The position numbers and the translations under genes were made by a program. From Aspergillus flavus (taxonomy: Eukaryota > Ascomycota > Eurotiomycetes > Eurotiales > Aspergillaceae), in assembly GCF_009017415.1 (NCBI RefSeq), contig NC_092410.1, positions 2,046,001 to 2,110,000 of the forward strand: a stretch of DNA of 64,000 nucleotides. Direction: 5' to 3'. Position 1 is the first letter of the stretch; every line of letters starts with the position of its first letter. The notes under the pieces were generated by a model. It did no database searches. It was not told the DNA's origin and saw only the letters and a program-made list of their open reading frames with translations. Positions 24,801 to 37,100 of the stretch are shown here, one piece after another.

Positions 24801-25955
24801 CTGAGCAATGACAGCAGCGGGAGATTTTTTGACTATTGCGCGTGTCCTGTCGTCCTTTGTGACATCCTGTGGCAATTTACCCTTTTTGTCGCGGCGAAAG
24901 GGATCTGCCCCATGCATCAGTAATAACTGAATGAGTTTTGTGTCTTTCCTCCTGGCACCCTCATGCAGCAGAGTGCCTCCAGACTGAGCAGTAGCAGTAT
25001 CGGTGACCAGGTCCAAACTATTGATATCCAATATGCCCTCAACCCGTGGCTCTTCGAGTACCTTCTCTAGCTGTGCATAGTCACCCTGGGAGATGAGTGA
25101 CTGGATTTCTTGTGACTTGCTGTCAATAAAAAGGGACCGTGCAAGCTGAAGTTGTTGAAAGATCTCCGGGGTGCGGGCAACATCTAGAGCTGTCTGGCCA
25201 CGGTAGTTGACAACTGAATCATTGAGAGAAGGACTATTTAGCAGCTCACGAACTAGTGATCCTCTTCCGAGCTGCGCGGCGAGGTGGAGTGGTGTATTGC
25301 CATCTCTATCGCGCGCGTTGATATCGAGTTCATAGCCGCTGGAAAGGATATATTCGACAACTTGCGGTTCGGCGCATTGGATCGCTAAATGGAGCATAGT
25401 CGTTCCGGACAGACTGTTTGCTCCCTGAGGATCTTGAGTCTCTTTGATAGCTCTTGATATCGCGGTTGTATCCCCACCCCGCAGGATCTCAAAAAGTCTG
25501 AACGTCCTTACAGACTGGTCTAATGACATGCTCATGCTAATGCTGTCCGCAGTTGTCAATGCGGGAAGCTTCTCGGTATGATCGCCGCTTTGGTTGGAGC
25601 GTACCTGCTCCAGGGAGTTCTCGTCCGACATGAGGGGGGTTTTCACTTTTTGACGGGTACTTTGGTGGGTTGAGCTTTGAGCAGCGGCTAGAGCAGAGAA
25701 ATGTGGCGTATTGTTTACCAGAGCGGATGCAACGGATTCGGGCGAATCACTATCGCGGCCAGACCACCCCTCGTGATCGTCTTTTGATTTATCACGGTGC
25801 AGAATCGCAAGCGCCAAGGCACTTCTGGAGCGTTTGTGCCTAAGGAATTTAGGCAACAAGTATTAGTAAAGGGCCAAAAAGGGGAAATAGGTCTATAGAC
25901 CCCTACTTGAATAGCGAAGACGCAGCGGAACTTACCCTTCACCCTTCTCCGTCAT
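21887..25955 (-). CDS. Osh1-type oxysterol-binding protein with ankyrin, PH, FFAT and ORD
   Basis: Large lipid-transfer protein at membrane contact sites, moving sterol or phosphoinositide between ER and other membranes. Minus-strand exons 25955-25936, 25839-24596, 24533-23143, 23071-22718 and 22657-21887 encode 1,259 residues. Order: ankyrin repeats about residues 120-345 ([34 protein letters not shown]); PH domain about 395-490 ([20 protein letters not shown]), interrupted by an intron; an acidic, coiled-coil-prone linker; an FFAT motif [11 protein letters not shown] near residue 820, which in the family docks on VAP proteins of the ER; and the sterol-binding ORD from about 885 with the signature EQVSHHPP. 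The start lies on a 20 bp exon, chosen because an in-frame stop lies upstream and the splice joins cleanly. Yeast Osh1/Swh1 and Osh2 have the same set, with Osh1 at the nucleus-vacuole junction. Confidence 0.93.
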
Positions 25956-26539
25956 CACTTCCTCGCCACGAGCGACACTTCAGATATCCCCAAGTATTGC
26001 GGGAAAGGGTGCATAGAAAGGGGGGACAGCCGAACAGGGGCGCGGGGTTGCTAAGTAAGAAGTCACGACTTTTCACTAGAGTCTTGATTGGTGAGGGCAA
26101 ACTTTCATTCTGTTCGGCTGGTCAACTCGTAGGAGTGTGATGATCGTCGTAAAGGCCCCAAATTAACAGCAGGGTTGTTTTCCCGCGCCTTGGCGAGGAG
26201 ACTGGAATTTCTTTCAACCAGAAAACATCAAATATAATGCCACTTCCATAGGACGCTAAAGATGACAAGTGCTGGCTCTAAGCTTCAGCTCAAGAAGTCA
26301 AATTTAGTATCGGAAAGCAACGAAGATGAAGAAGCGGTAGTTTGTAAAGGGGACAAAGAGGTAAAAAGCTATGAAAGCCGTCATATGTATCTGCTCCGGA
26401 GTAAGCGAACAGGCTCATTGTAAGGTAGACAATGCGCAAATTATGGTTGTATATGTAACTATACAGTACGGGATGGCCCACAGAATCTGAACTTGGCCTC
26501 TAAATAAATAATATACAGCATCAAAGGACAAGGACTTCG
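25956..26539. other. Intergenic region between ATP12 and OSBP genes
   Basis: About 580 bp; 3' flank of ATP12 plus promoter of the OSBP gene, both minus strand. No further feature recognised. Confidence 0.6.
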
Positions 26540-27685
26540 TCACTTTGTCACTCCGCTCACCAAGACAATGACACTGCCAAGTTGTCGCTTCAAATCCTCC
26601 TTATCAACATCATGTGTATCCTCAACCTCACCCCACATATCTGTTTGCCACTTTACCTCCAGACTGGACGCTTCGGCTGCTTCTTCGATGCCGAATTTCT
26701 TCTGATTCTGTCGTTGTACGTGGCGCAAGTTTTCACTCCACTCCGAGACCAGCCTCACAGCCACCAGTAAACTCTTTGAAGCGAGAATACCTCTTTCAAG
26801 AGCAGCCAAATCGTGCGCTTGTAGGCCGAAAATCCATTGTTTAATAATATCGTTCGTAGCTTGAGTTTGCGACACCGGCAGGATGCTCTCAGAATCCAAG
26901 ATAGGTCTAATTTCAATACCAGGCCACACCATGGTGCTTAAAAATGAGATTACATTTTTCGCGACTCTCATCTGGGCCTCTCGAAGGCTCTCTGGTCTCC
27001 GACCATGCTCGTCAACTTCCTCAACGCTGTAGTCATTCTTCTCTGGCACCCAACAAAGTAATGTATCTGTCTCTAGATAGCGCATTGCAGTCTTCACAAT
27101 TTGGTCTCTTGTGGTCGTCTCGCCGTTCGCGTCCTCTCGGACAATGTCCGCGGCTCGCGCAGCGAGAGAAGTTAGTGGGATCATATGATTTTTCAAAGCT
27201 TGCTGGGCCGAGGTCATGACATCCCATTCCAGAGCGATCAAATGCGCAAGGTGAGGCTTTGTTGGCGGGATATAGAGGACATCTTTTGTGGGGGTTCGAA
27301 CCGGTCTGGTGTCTAGCAGAACTTGGTAATCCCCTTCTAGAAGACCACAAGGATGCAGTCAGCTATATATTTAAACATAAAACAGACTAGAAAATATACC
27401 TGGCTTTATCCTAACGTCAACGCTCTTCCAGAACCGCTTATTGAGAGGTGTAGGCTTTGCCGTTCGAGTGTGTAGCTCATTGCCATCTTGTGGTCTCATA
27501 AGCTCATTATACTCTAGAGCAGCGGAGGGAGCTTTCGGAGGAGGGCCATGGGCTGTGACTGGATGAGCAATAGCGGTCTTCGATGGGGAAAAGTGGAACG
27601 AGCGCGATATAGCAGTGTTGTGTCGAGTAGCGATCGAAACTATTCGCCGCGAAAGAGCTGCGGCGGCTTGGGGAATACACGGCAT
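26540..27685 (-). CDS. ATP12: Atp12, F1-ATPase assembly chaperone
   Basis: Mitochondrial matrix chaperone that in yeast binds the alpha subunit of F1-ATPase before assembly. Minus-strand exons 27685-27400 and 27336-26540 give 360 residues. The N-terminus (MPCIPQAAAALSRRIVSIATR) is Arg-rich and lacks acids, a good presequence. Family landmarks: RFWKSVDVRIKP, then across the intron EGDYQVLLDTRPVRTPTKD, IALEWDVMTSAQQALKNH, IPLTSLAARAADI, MRYLETDTLLCWVPE, and an ALERGILASKSLLVAVRLV helix towards the C-terminus. Splicing is unambiguous because it rebuilds the conserved segment. The gene lies two genes from MSS51, another respiratory-chain assembly factor, but each has its own promoter. Confidence 0.94.
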
Positions 27686-29011
27686 TTTGTTTTCAATACA
27701 GCCTTTGTACCAAAGAGTTATCAACAAAAAAAAAAATAAGAAAAGAAAAGAAAAGAAAAGAAAGAAAAAATTGTCCGAAAAGCTTAGTAAATGGTAAATG
27801 TGTACCTATGTGTATGAATGGGTGAAAATAGGATATTATCGAGGCTTGTAGTATGTTCCGTCGGGTTACTAGTACCTCCGGCACTGCGGGTCTTGTGCTG
27901 CTCGCCACAGACACCAGCACTTGACTTATGTTTGCACTTGATATCTCCAGATCACACAGTCCACAGAACCCACGATAACATAACTAGTACAGATTACAGA
28001 ATACACAGTTATGTCGTTTTAGTAGCATCATTAGCAGGCGCTATATATATCATGGCAAATACAACTCATACTAGGCGTTTGTTGGCATCTCCCCGGACCA
28101 TTAGCTTATCTATCCACAAGTAGCTAGCCTGGAATGTCAGTCGTAACGGGCCTCTCAAAGTCAAATTCTATCTTTACCAGGATTCGTAGCTTTATTGCGC
28201 AGTATCAGAAACAGGCAATCACTAATGACAGGGTTCGATTCATTAGAGATTACACCGAACGGTACTAATAACAAATGAACAAGCCAAAGGCTCGCGAAAA
28301 TTGGTCACTTCAGAAAGCCTCCCAAACTCCAACTCCGCTCTAACGAAGGGGAAAGAAGAAAGAAAATGGAGAGTAAGAAGGGGTGTGGGTATGGCAGGCG
28401 GTCTCGCCCATGCGTCAGTAATTTACAAAGATATCTCCAGTTCGCCGTTTTCTTCTCTTTTTCTTTTCTCTTTGTTTTGTTTGGCATTAGGAGGGTCAAT
28501 AAGCCCACAAAAGAATAAATGTCTCTGTCCCATCTTTGTGCCATGATTCTGATCCCTGGGGCCTCCCAGGTGTCTCGAAGAAAGGGGTGGGGATAGGGAA
28601 AAGTCAGGATTATAATAAGTGACGCCGTTCTGCAGTATCACATATCGAGATATGATGCAATAAAATACCGAGGAAGACTCAAAGGGAAACCAAAAAGAAG
28701 TGGGTAAAAGAAGGCCGGGAACCTTGAAGTTCAAAATCTCGAGGACTCGTTTTCTCAATCTCAAGTGGCATCATCATCATCGAGGCGTTTCTTCGTAAAC
28801 ATAAAGAAAAGAGAAGTTAGACCAAGGAAAGAGCAACGTTTGGGAACTGTCGCGATGACCTTGTTAGGACCTTTTGTCGAATGGATCCATCGAGTTATAG
28901 TCGGTATGCTTCGTTCGTTAGGTGATACTTGCAGAACACATACAATTGGTGATAAGTTGGACGAGGTTGTACCCAGATACCAATTCCCCACCAATCATCC
29001 TTTAGCCAGAA
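27686..29011. other. Intergenic region with AAAAG microsatellite
   Basis: About 1.3 kb between the ATP12 start and the 3' end of the glycosyltransferase gene. An A-rich stretch with about five AAAAG units lies at about 27726-27770, close to the ATP12 start and so in its promoter or leader. No coding sequence supported. Confidence 0.6.
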
Positions 29012-31127
29012 TCATTGGGTAATGAACTTCGGGTAATACGGTGACTTCGGACGGTCACTGTCTGTCCGTTTCTTCATACGCTCAGCGTCGTAATCGTCGG
29101 CACCATCTCTGCTACCCCACGTGGTCTGTGATACAGGGAAAATGCCTGTGTTAGCGAAATCTCTACATGATAATCCCGAAGTGTGCCAATCGGGCACAAG
29201 GAATTTGGTATATACTGAGGGGGAAATAGACCAAAGAAAGAAGGGAGGTGGGGCTAGAGGAAAATGAAAAATCGAAGAACGGCTGACCATCCTGGTTAAA
29301 CAGACCGTGACCCGAAAAATGCACAAAACTGTGAGACCCGTGACCAAAGCATATATTGTGGCGGGGGTAAGGGTTTGTTTCAGATAACAGGATTCGTGCT
29401 TGAGCAGAGAAGTGGCTAGAAACCCATTTTCAAGCACAAGGCTTCAAAACAGACCTTGTACCACTGCAGCCTGCCCATTCTGCTGCAGATTCGAGAAACT
29501 CAAAGAGAGACTAATCTCAAGTTGTAACTTACCACGTTGAGCGTCATCACTGCGTACATTTTGATTCCTCCGTGGAAATACCCAAAGAGGATAGACACAG
29601 GTAAAAGTAAAAAGTCGACCGGGTATCGGATGTAATGCCCCAAAAGTTTGATGAATTTGCTGACAAACATCCATGCTCCCAGGGCTTGCATTGCGAGCGC
29701 TCGCGAGTCATCTTCCCAGGAGGTCGTGGCTTTATGACACAGGAGGACAAGTAGCAAGTCACCTAAGAGGGCCGGAGGTGACAAGGTGGTCAGATGGACA
29801 GCGTATGCGCTCCACGGTTGGCGACTGGTATCAATATGTTAGCGTGAGACCCAGGTGAGGCGCTTGCTCTCCGTAATGGATATGGTATGCCAAACTCAGA
29901 CAATGCATATATTGGCAAGTTACGTACGACTCATGCAAACGATAAACTGGCCCCTTGAGGGACCCAGCTAGCGCAGCCGGTCTGCTTCCACTGCCGTAAT
30001 GCGAGACTGTGGTGAAGTATGCATTTACACTTTATCCGGTTTATTCTCAAGCGGGCAGCATAACAGAACAGAAGGAAGAGCCGCGAGATGAGGATGGGGC
30101 ATATGATGAGGTACTTACTACCATATATGTTTTTCATGGAACATACTAGTAAGGTTGCTCCTCCAGTTGCTTCGAGACCATCGCGCGCATTGCTTCAAGA
30201 ATTTGGGGTTATCTTCCAAGGTAGTAAGGACTTCAGCTTCGGGATGGTACTGCATAAAGGTCTCCCAGCCATGTGATACCATCCAACGTGTAATGAAGTT
30301 GTCGTCGTCGGCATTCAATTGATATCTGCCAAACCACCATTCCTCATTCGTGAAAGCATAAGTAAAGCCTTCGTCTTGCAGAATGTCCGTCCTATACGCA
30401 ACAGTTCGACCCGACATACAGGGAAGACCTCCATCAACATGCGTCGTGGCCGCGCAATCAAAGTTTCTTCTCTCTAAGTAAAGAGCTCCCAAAAAGCCCC
30501 AAACTCTCTGGGAGAATGTTGGTGCTGCAGCACGACGAAGCCTTTGGCATGTCACTACACCTCCGTATCGCTCATCCTTCTCGAATGGTGCCAGAATCCA
30601 AGGGAGTACTGTGCTCGGCCAGCTCACATCATCATCAGCGAAGATAGTAATAGGCGTACGGACCTCTGGAATGGCCCTCGTCATCTGGCGGCGTTTATTA
30701 GGGTGCGTGACCGTAAAAAGCCGGATTCTCGGTTTTGAAGCGGGCATCAAGCTCAACATTCTCTCGGCTTTCTTCCGATTTGACTCGATGGTCACTAAAA
30801 GGAGCTCATAAGGATGGTTGTCGAGAATTGTTCTAATTGTCTCAACCAGCTCATCACCGCATCCCTCGAGAGTAGGAAGGATGACAGTCACATCTTGTGC
30901 GGTCAGCCTCGGGTTCTCTGGTGGGAGAATTGGCTTGAAGGTCCAGAAAGATGCAAGATTCACAATAAGGCGAAGATAGCGGTAAATACTGTGAACGACG
31001 TGTCAGTTATTCAGTGTCTAAATTAGTGGTCTGTGTAAACAGTATTCTGGCGCAGCAATAGAATAAGAATGAAAGGTTGAACTACTGACAAAAGAGCAAT
31101 GAACGCTCGCATATATGGAAATTCCAT
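29012..31127 (-). CDS. Family 2 processive glycosyltransferase (fungal GT2, hyaluronan/cellulose synthase-like)
   Basis: Membrane polysaccharide synthase using a nucleotide sugar at the plasma membrane. Minus-strand exons 31127-31090, 30988-30119, 29824-29533 and 29125-29012 give 437 residues. An N-terminal membrane helix (about residues 8-30) leads to the GT-A domain: VTVILPTLEGC, the metal-site acids IFADDDVSW, NADDDNF, and the processivity signature QCARW. About three hydrophobic segments follow (around YAVHLTTLSPPALLGDLLLV, LGAWMFVSKF, FLLLPVSILFGYF), then a charged tail. Fungal relatives include Cryptococcus Cps1 and the Zymoseptoria and Fusarium GT2 proteins needed for hyphal growth on solid surfaces, a role that may hold here. 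The first intron donor is GTCAGT, slightly unusual, but its use rebuilds ALFIYRYLRLIVNL. The second donor is GTAAGT. Confidence 0.9.
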
Positions 31128-34100
31128 GGTGTTACAAAGAAAGCGAGTAAACTCAAGCTTGCTTTTTGAACCCAATCGAGTTAATAAATTTTTTCATCAC
31201 TTTTTTTCTGCTTGTCCTGGCAGACCTTTCTCCTAGCACACCTCGAATAGAGAGTTTTGACCGTGTGCGAAGCCAGGAAAATGACTAAAACCGGGGTAAA
31301 TGCTATCAACAGTTCGGCACTACTGCTGCTCTAGGATCAACTTATAATTGTAGTAGCAATAGAAGCAATGAAAAATGTAGAATTGGGGGAGAGGTCGTCT
31401 TCAGTAAAGGGATTTCAAGAAAAAGAAAGAAAGAAAGAAAGCAAAAAAGAATGGATGGTCTTCCTAGCAACTCAGGAGATTGAAGGTAAGAGAAGGGAAG
31501 TAGAGAGGGGGAGGAATAAAAGAGGAAAAGAACTGGAAAGTTAGTAAATGCTCTCCAGCTAACAGATACTCCTCGGTAGCTATATAGCTCTGGAAGGGGG
31601 AATCTTCTGGGCTAATTGGCTTTTCTAACGCAAAATATCAATACCTACAACACTGGGAAATTTTTATTTAGTGCAGATGCCAGGGAAGGCACATGTTCAA
31701 GGCCGCATCCAGACAATCCATTGAGCCAATCCTCGAAAAGGAATAGAAAAAAGTTACGACTGTGCTCCAGTTCCTTTGTCATTTTGAGTGTCATGCAGGT
31801 GTATTTTTTCCTCGTGCGTCAGAGACCCTGGATCTAGATGGATTGATGGGATGCTGAGAGTGGAGAAGGGATTGGCGGCGGCCCATGCAGCTAAGGCACT
31901 ACGGAATATGCAGTGACATGGGCGAGAGTGGAGACAACTGGTGGTGTGTGTGTGGATATGATCCCTAAGCGCGATGAGGGTACTAAGCTAGGATATTAGG
32001 GGGCATTTTCCGGTTAGCAACAGCGTGATTGCTCCCGGATATACTCCGTACATACTCTGATCCTGAGGTAAGACATGGAATGAAAATAATGCACACCATA
32101 TGATGATTCAATATCTGGTGTACCTCCACCTCATATACTTCACTTCTTCTACTACTATTAAATAACCCTATCAATTATGTCCCTCAGGTAACGTATATAC
32201 TATGCCATGCCATCTAGTAGTACTCGCAGTACCTATAACGAAACCAATGGTTCAATTATTGCTCCCCACCCCTAAAATATCTCTGTAACGAGGTGTTACA
32301 ACACCATACTAATTCATTAATCCTGCTGTAATAACAACCATGGAAAACCAGTGTTTTCAGTTATTTATAATTGTAAGAATAAGAACAATGTAGCTTACTC
32401 ACCAAGCCTAATAAGTAAATACACCGATGAACCGATGGCCCAGCCCGTGTTGTGCATACCGAAACAAAGCGAAATCATAGGTGGGTTTGTCGGTCGGTTG
32501 GAGTCAGAAATCTTTTTTTACTTACCTTCAATTTATCGTATGCATATATTTCTGCTGTTAGAAAAAAAAAAATGAAATGAAATGAAATGATAAATTAATA
32601 CAGTCCTGAAAACTTATCCTAGGAGAAGGTTTGGTCTCTTTTTTTTTCTTTTTTCTTTTTTTTCCTATGTAGCTTAGTGGCAATATGTTGCATTTGCTAG
32701 CATTCTAGTTAACAATGATTATTCATTGCCAGTACTGGAACTGTGTCAGCATCACACATTGAAACTGATGAATAAAGTCATCTAGGTATGAATTCTTTCC
32801 CTTTAATAGCCGAACATACAATACTAAAGTCTACTAAATTCCTATTGGTGATTCATTGGACTATTGAAGCATCGGTATCCGTGATCAGAATCAAAGGGTA
32901 GAAGAGGTACCAACAAAAGGGAAGGATGGGCGGAAAACAGTAAAAGCAAGAAGTACAGAAATAGGAGAAAATCCGTAAAAAGGAAGGAACAAAATAGATC
33001 AAAACATGAATAAATTTATACAAATACTCAGTACAAGGAATCTCAGGTGGGAGTACCCTTGCTAGTATCATCTGTCTAGACCTCATGATGTGAGTCTTTT
33101 GTATTTGAAAAAGCCTACAATAATAGAGTCGTTCAGCCGACTTGGATAACTGACTGTCCAAATATTTGATAATCACGGGCACTGAACTTCCACACTCCCC
33201 ACAGTGCTGATAATGGCTAGAGAAGTCAGCCATTGTAGGCTAACTTCTTTTAGTATCAGATTTTCATTCTCTAAGGAAAGACAAAAGGGTGGAAGGAGGG
33301 ACTTTTTGATAAAAAATTAAATGAGTGAAAGACTAAATAAAATAAAAATAAAGATAAAAGCAAAAATAAAAAAAAAAAAAAGTGGAAAGGCTAAACAGGT
33401 TGCCTACACGCAATTACTGGAACAGAACTTGACTGCAACCAAATCAAATCCAGTCAAGAACAGAATCGTAGTGTAAAGAATGTATGCACTCCTCGATGAT
33501 AATACATGGTACAACTTAAAACCACATGTACGAAATAGTATCGGGAAAAATGAAACTGTGGGAAGCAGCGATTTTAATTAGCGAGGGCACGCAATCTAAG
33601 CTAGGCCACCTGTCCTTATTTCTCGTAATATGCGTGGCCTTTGCGCTCCAATAGAACGGGGCGCGGAGGTTAGAAGCTTATGATATCTCATACATAAACT
33701 TTCTTTCGCCCTTGACACCATTTTTCTTATCAAGTGAACTTAGACTGGGTGAGCGACGCTGTAAGTGATGAAACAAGAGTACTCCTGACATCCTTTCCCC
33801 TCCCGAAATAATTCGGGCAATAGAAATAAAATATAGAGTATATTCATGGCCCTCACATCTTTAGTAAATGAATAAGTATGAGTAACAGAATGTAGTGTGA
33901 ATATTTACCCTAGCCAAGGGCTTTCGAACCGAAAACGTTCAGGATAACGGTGATCCTAGCGCCGATCTCCCAACCCCGTGTATTAAGCCACTAGCAGTGC
34001 TCACTGCTGTGCTTGCTGCCACAACAGTTGGCTACTAGGCATTTATGGATCACGAAGCTTAGGTGGGGAGGGTACCGATAACATTATAGGCTGGATGTAA

Positions 34101-37100
34101 TACGAAGTCAAGGCCATTCCCCAGATGCCGGCTTCCACTCAGCAGAAGATGAGGTCGGCTCTGGCATCGATGTTCTTTTAGCTCCAAAGTTAGATGGATC
34201 CTGAGTCCTGACGCAGAAGGTACCAAACGATGGTCGGAGTAAGTAGTAAGCAACTGAGTCCTAGTACGAACAGCCTCTGGACAGTTTATTGAAGACTAAC
34301 TATACGATATATGTAGTATATCACTATGTATAGGTAAAAGAAAAAGGGAAACAAAAACATGAAAAGGAAAGGGAAATGGAAATGAATGAGAAGAGGGCCC
34401 GGAGGGAAAAGAAGTGATTTACAAGAGGAAATATGATAAATAATAATAATAGGCGAAGTTAAAATAACAACTACAAGTAAAATGGCATGACATGCGTCAC
34501 TGATGACATAGATATTATAGGTGTTCCTTTTATTTGCGATAGCATTGATGTCGGGTAACTTTGAGGAAACAAAAGGGCGGAAAGGAAAGAGAAATAAAAA
34601 TTGGGGCAGAGGGGAGGGGTGCAGTCTTCTAATGTTCAGCTAGTAATATATGCTATTCTGGATTGATCTGGGAAGTGTGTAGTTGATAATACAATTAATT
34701 TGTTGCTTAAAGGCAACCATGTTCCTCCATGCAGGTGAAGACTGAAATTTAAATAGGCCTCGCTTGACTAGCGGATACCCTAGCGAAATGAAATTTATAT
34801 GGTCCCACCAGCAATCCAAGTACATTACCTCCCAAGACCTTTTGTATCCTAGTAAGAGAGGATTTTGCAGTTGATGATAAGGCTGCCCGCGGGAAAGGAA
34901 CTTTTCCTTTAAAAAGAGAGAGAGAGAGAAAGAAGCAAATAAATAGATAAAAAGAAGAAGGAAATGAAAGACAAAGGTAAAGAAAAAGGCAAACCCCAAA
35001 ATCAAAAACTACTAGTAAAGAAAGAATAAGCGCAACTTGAGAAAAAGGATTCGGTCCACCCAACCAATCGCCGACAAGACCGTCGTAATTTCAAAAGAAC
35101 AATCTAAATTCTCCTCCCGACTACTAGGAGTGACCATTATGAACCTGCGGCCCGAGCTCCTTTTTCAGTAAGGAGCGGATTTGCGCAGCGGTTGACTTGC
35201 ATGGTTGTTCACTATTACCCAGTGGAGTCTTGGCAATTGACATGCCTCGTGCGGGATACATTGCATTCCGTATGTAGGCAGACCACCAGCCCTAGTGGCT
35301 GCCGATGATAATCAACTCCCATGCAGCTTACCTGAAATGGTAATGTGCTTACAGGGCGGCGTTTTCTGTAGCCGGACCCAAGTAGTAAGTACTAAGTAAG
35401 TATGGTTTCCTCCATTATGCAGTGTACGTTGGAGTAGTTGTTAATTGGGGCGGCTGATAGCTACTATTCACATGGAAAAGCAAGTATGTGGTTAAAAATA
35501 TCATCTACGTAGGTGGCCGGGTACATACCTGGAAGCGAGTCAACTTTTTTTTCTCTGACTCCCTTTGCCGGTTCCGACCAAGGATGGGAGCAACGAAGAG
35601 TGAAGTGCTGGCAGAAGTTTATTGGTTTCATGTTGCAGTTTTGTACATCTTTATATTATCAGTATCGAAGAACCTCACGACATACAGAGTATACAAATAC
35701 CCACTGCCCTAAGGAATATCGTACTGACTCAATTTCTAATGCTAGTATAATCCGGAGTATGTACTATTGTGTTCCACTCTGCATTATGATAATCAATAAT
35801 AGTGCTAGACCTTTAAGCCACCAAAGACCATTCATTATTACGCCCCCATCGGTCGGAAATAAAGCCGAAAAACAATGCCTTCCGTCGTATAAGCCTCATA
35901 ACCTCTCTGCCAATCCTTTATCTGTCCAATTCTTTGTTTCACTTTGGTTCTTTATTTATAGTTCTTTATTCGAGATGGAAGTTGCATGCTGGACAGGCCC
36001 GTCATTCGCTGGATTTTCGTAGCTACCTATGAAAATCGACGACAAAGCCCGGATCCTACTGGGCAAACTGAAACAGACGCGTATCTCTCTCGGCTGCACG
36101 GACTTCGAACAAAACTCCACCCACACCCGGGAATGGCCGAAGATCCATAAGGATATCATCCATGGATGGGCCAGGGAAGCTACTTACCAAGTAGGGACTC
36201 AAGGGAGGACAGAAAAAGCTCAGACTACATGATGATTATTGTATCTCGTTTGTTGGAGGAAGTGGGGATAGAAGTAAAATTTTGGCATTTTTCTCGACAT
36301 AGCTTTCCCCCCTGATACAGACAAATACTACGGCACTCCCCCCACCGGCGGCCCTCCCCCCCCTCCGCGAAGAGAAGTAGGGAGAGAAGAAGAAGAAGAA
36401 GAAGAAGAAGAAGACGCAGAACAAGAAGGCGCTCAGAGAAAGTAATGTAAAGCATGCATGAACCAGGCTTCACTATCCTATGTTTCGCCATGTTCAAATT
36501 GACAGATTCTCACACCGGACTGCCGCAGGTGCCCACAATTTATGCACAATCCACCCGTACTAAAGTCTGGATTCAGAGGAATTTTCACAGCAACTTCATT
36601 TTGTTACCACCATTCCTTTAAGGATACTAGCATTACAGTTTGATGATAATATGACTTGCATTCTATACCGTCGATCATGTCATCGGCCGCATTAAGTAGA
36701 GACCCGTTGCACTGTTATTTCTCTTACAGCCTTGATCTTTGGCATTTTCGACTCTAATCAAACGAGTCCATTGAAAAGCAAGAATGCAAAAAGCGGCTCG
36801 GGCTACAACTCCAGAGCTGCCTACCGCGCTATGCAATTTCTTGGGGTTTTCGAAGACAATCGAGCTACGTTTGGAGAAACAAAGAGGTCCAGGTACTCCG
36901 TGCAGACTCTGGGTAGTAATAATTACGCACTGCCAGGCAATAATAACGAACGATACGGGAGCCGAGCGCCTATTACCTACGGAGTAGTAGTACTGTGGAG
37001 GCGGACAGTGCACAAAGCGCAACCTACTACAGATTGCTATCCACTGGTGGGCCTTGGGAATGGCACTAGTCCCAACCAGTGCTTAGGGGCGGGTGTCAGT

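Noticed and set aside
28765..29022. 85-codon plus-strand frame at the 3' end of the glycosyltransferase gene
   Set aside because: Starts from a non-ATG codon and overlaps the conserved gene on the other strand by only its end; no support.
33915..33995. tRNA-like stretch on the minus strand (GGTTCGAAA and a 5 bp stem with a 7 nt loop)
   Set aside because: The T-arm stem does not pair, the loop lacks the conserved U33, and no acceptor stem can be drawn.
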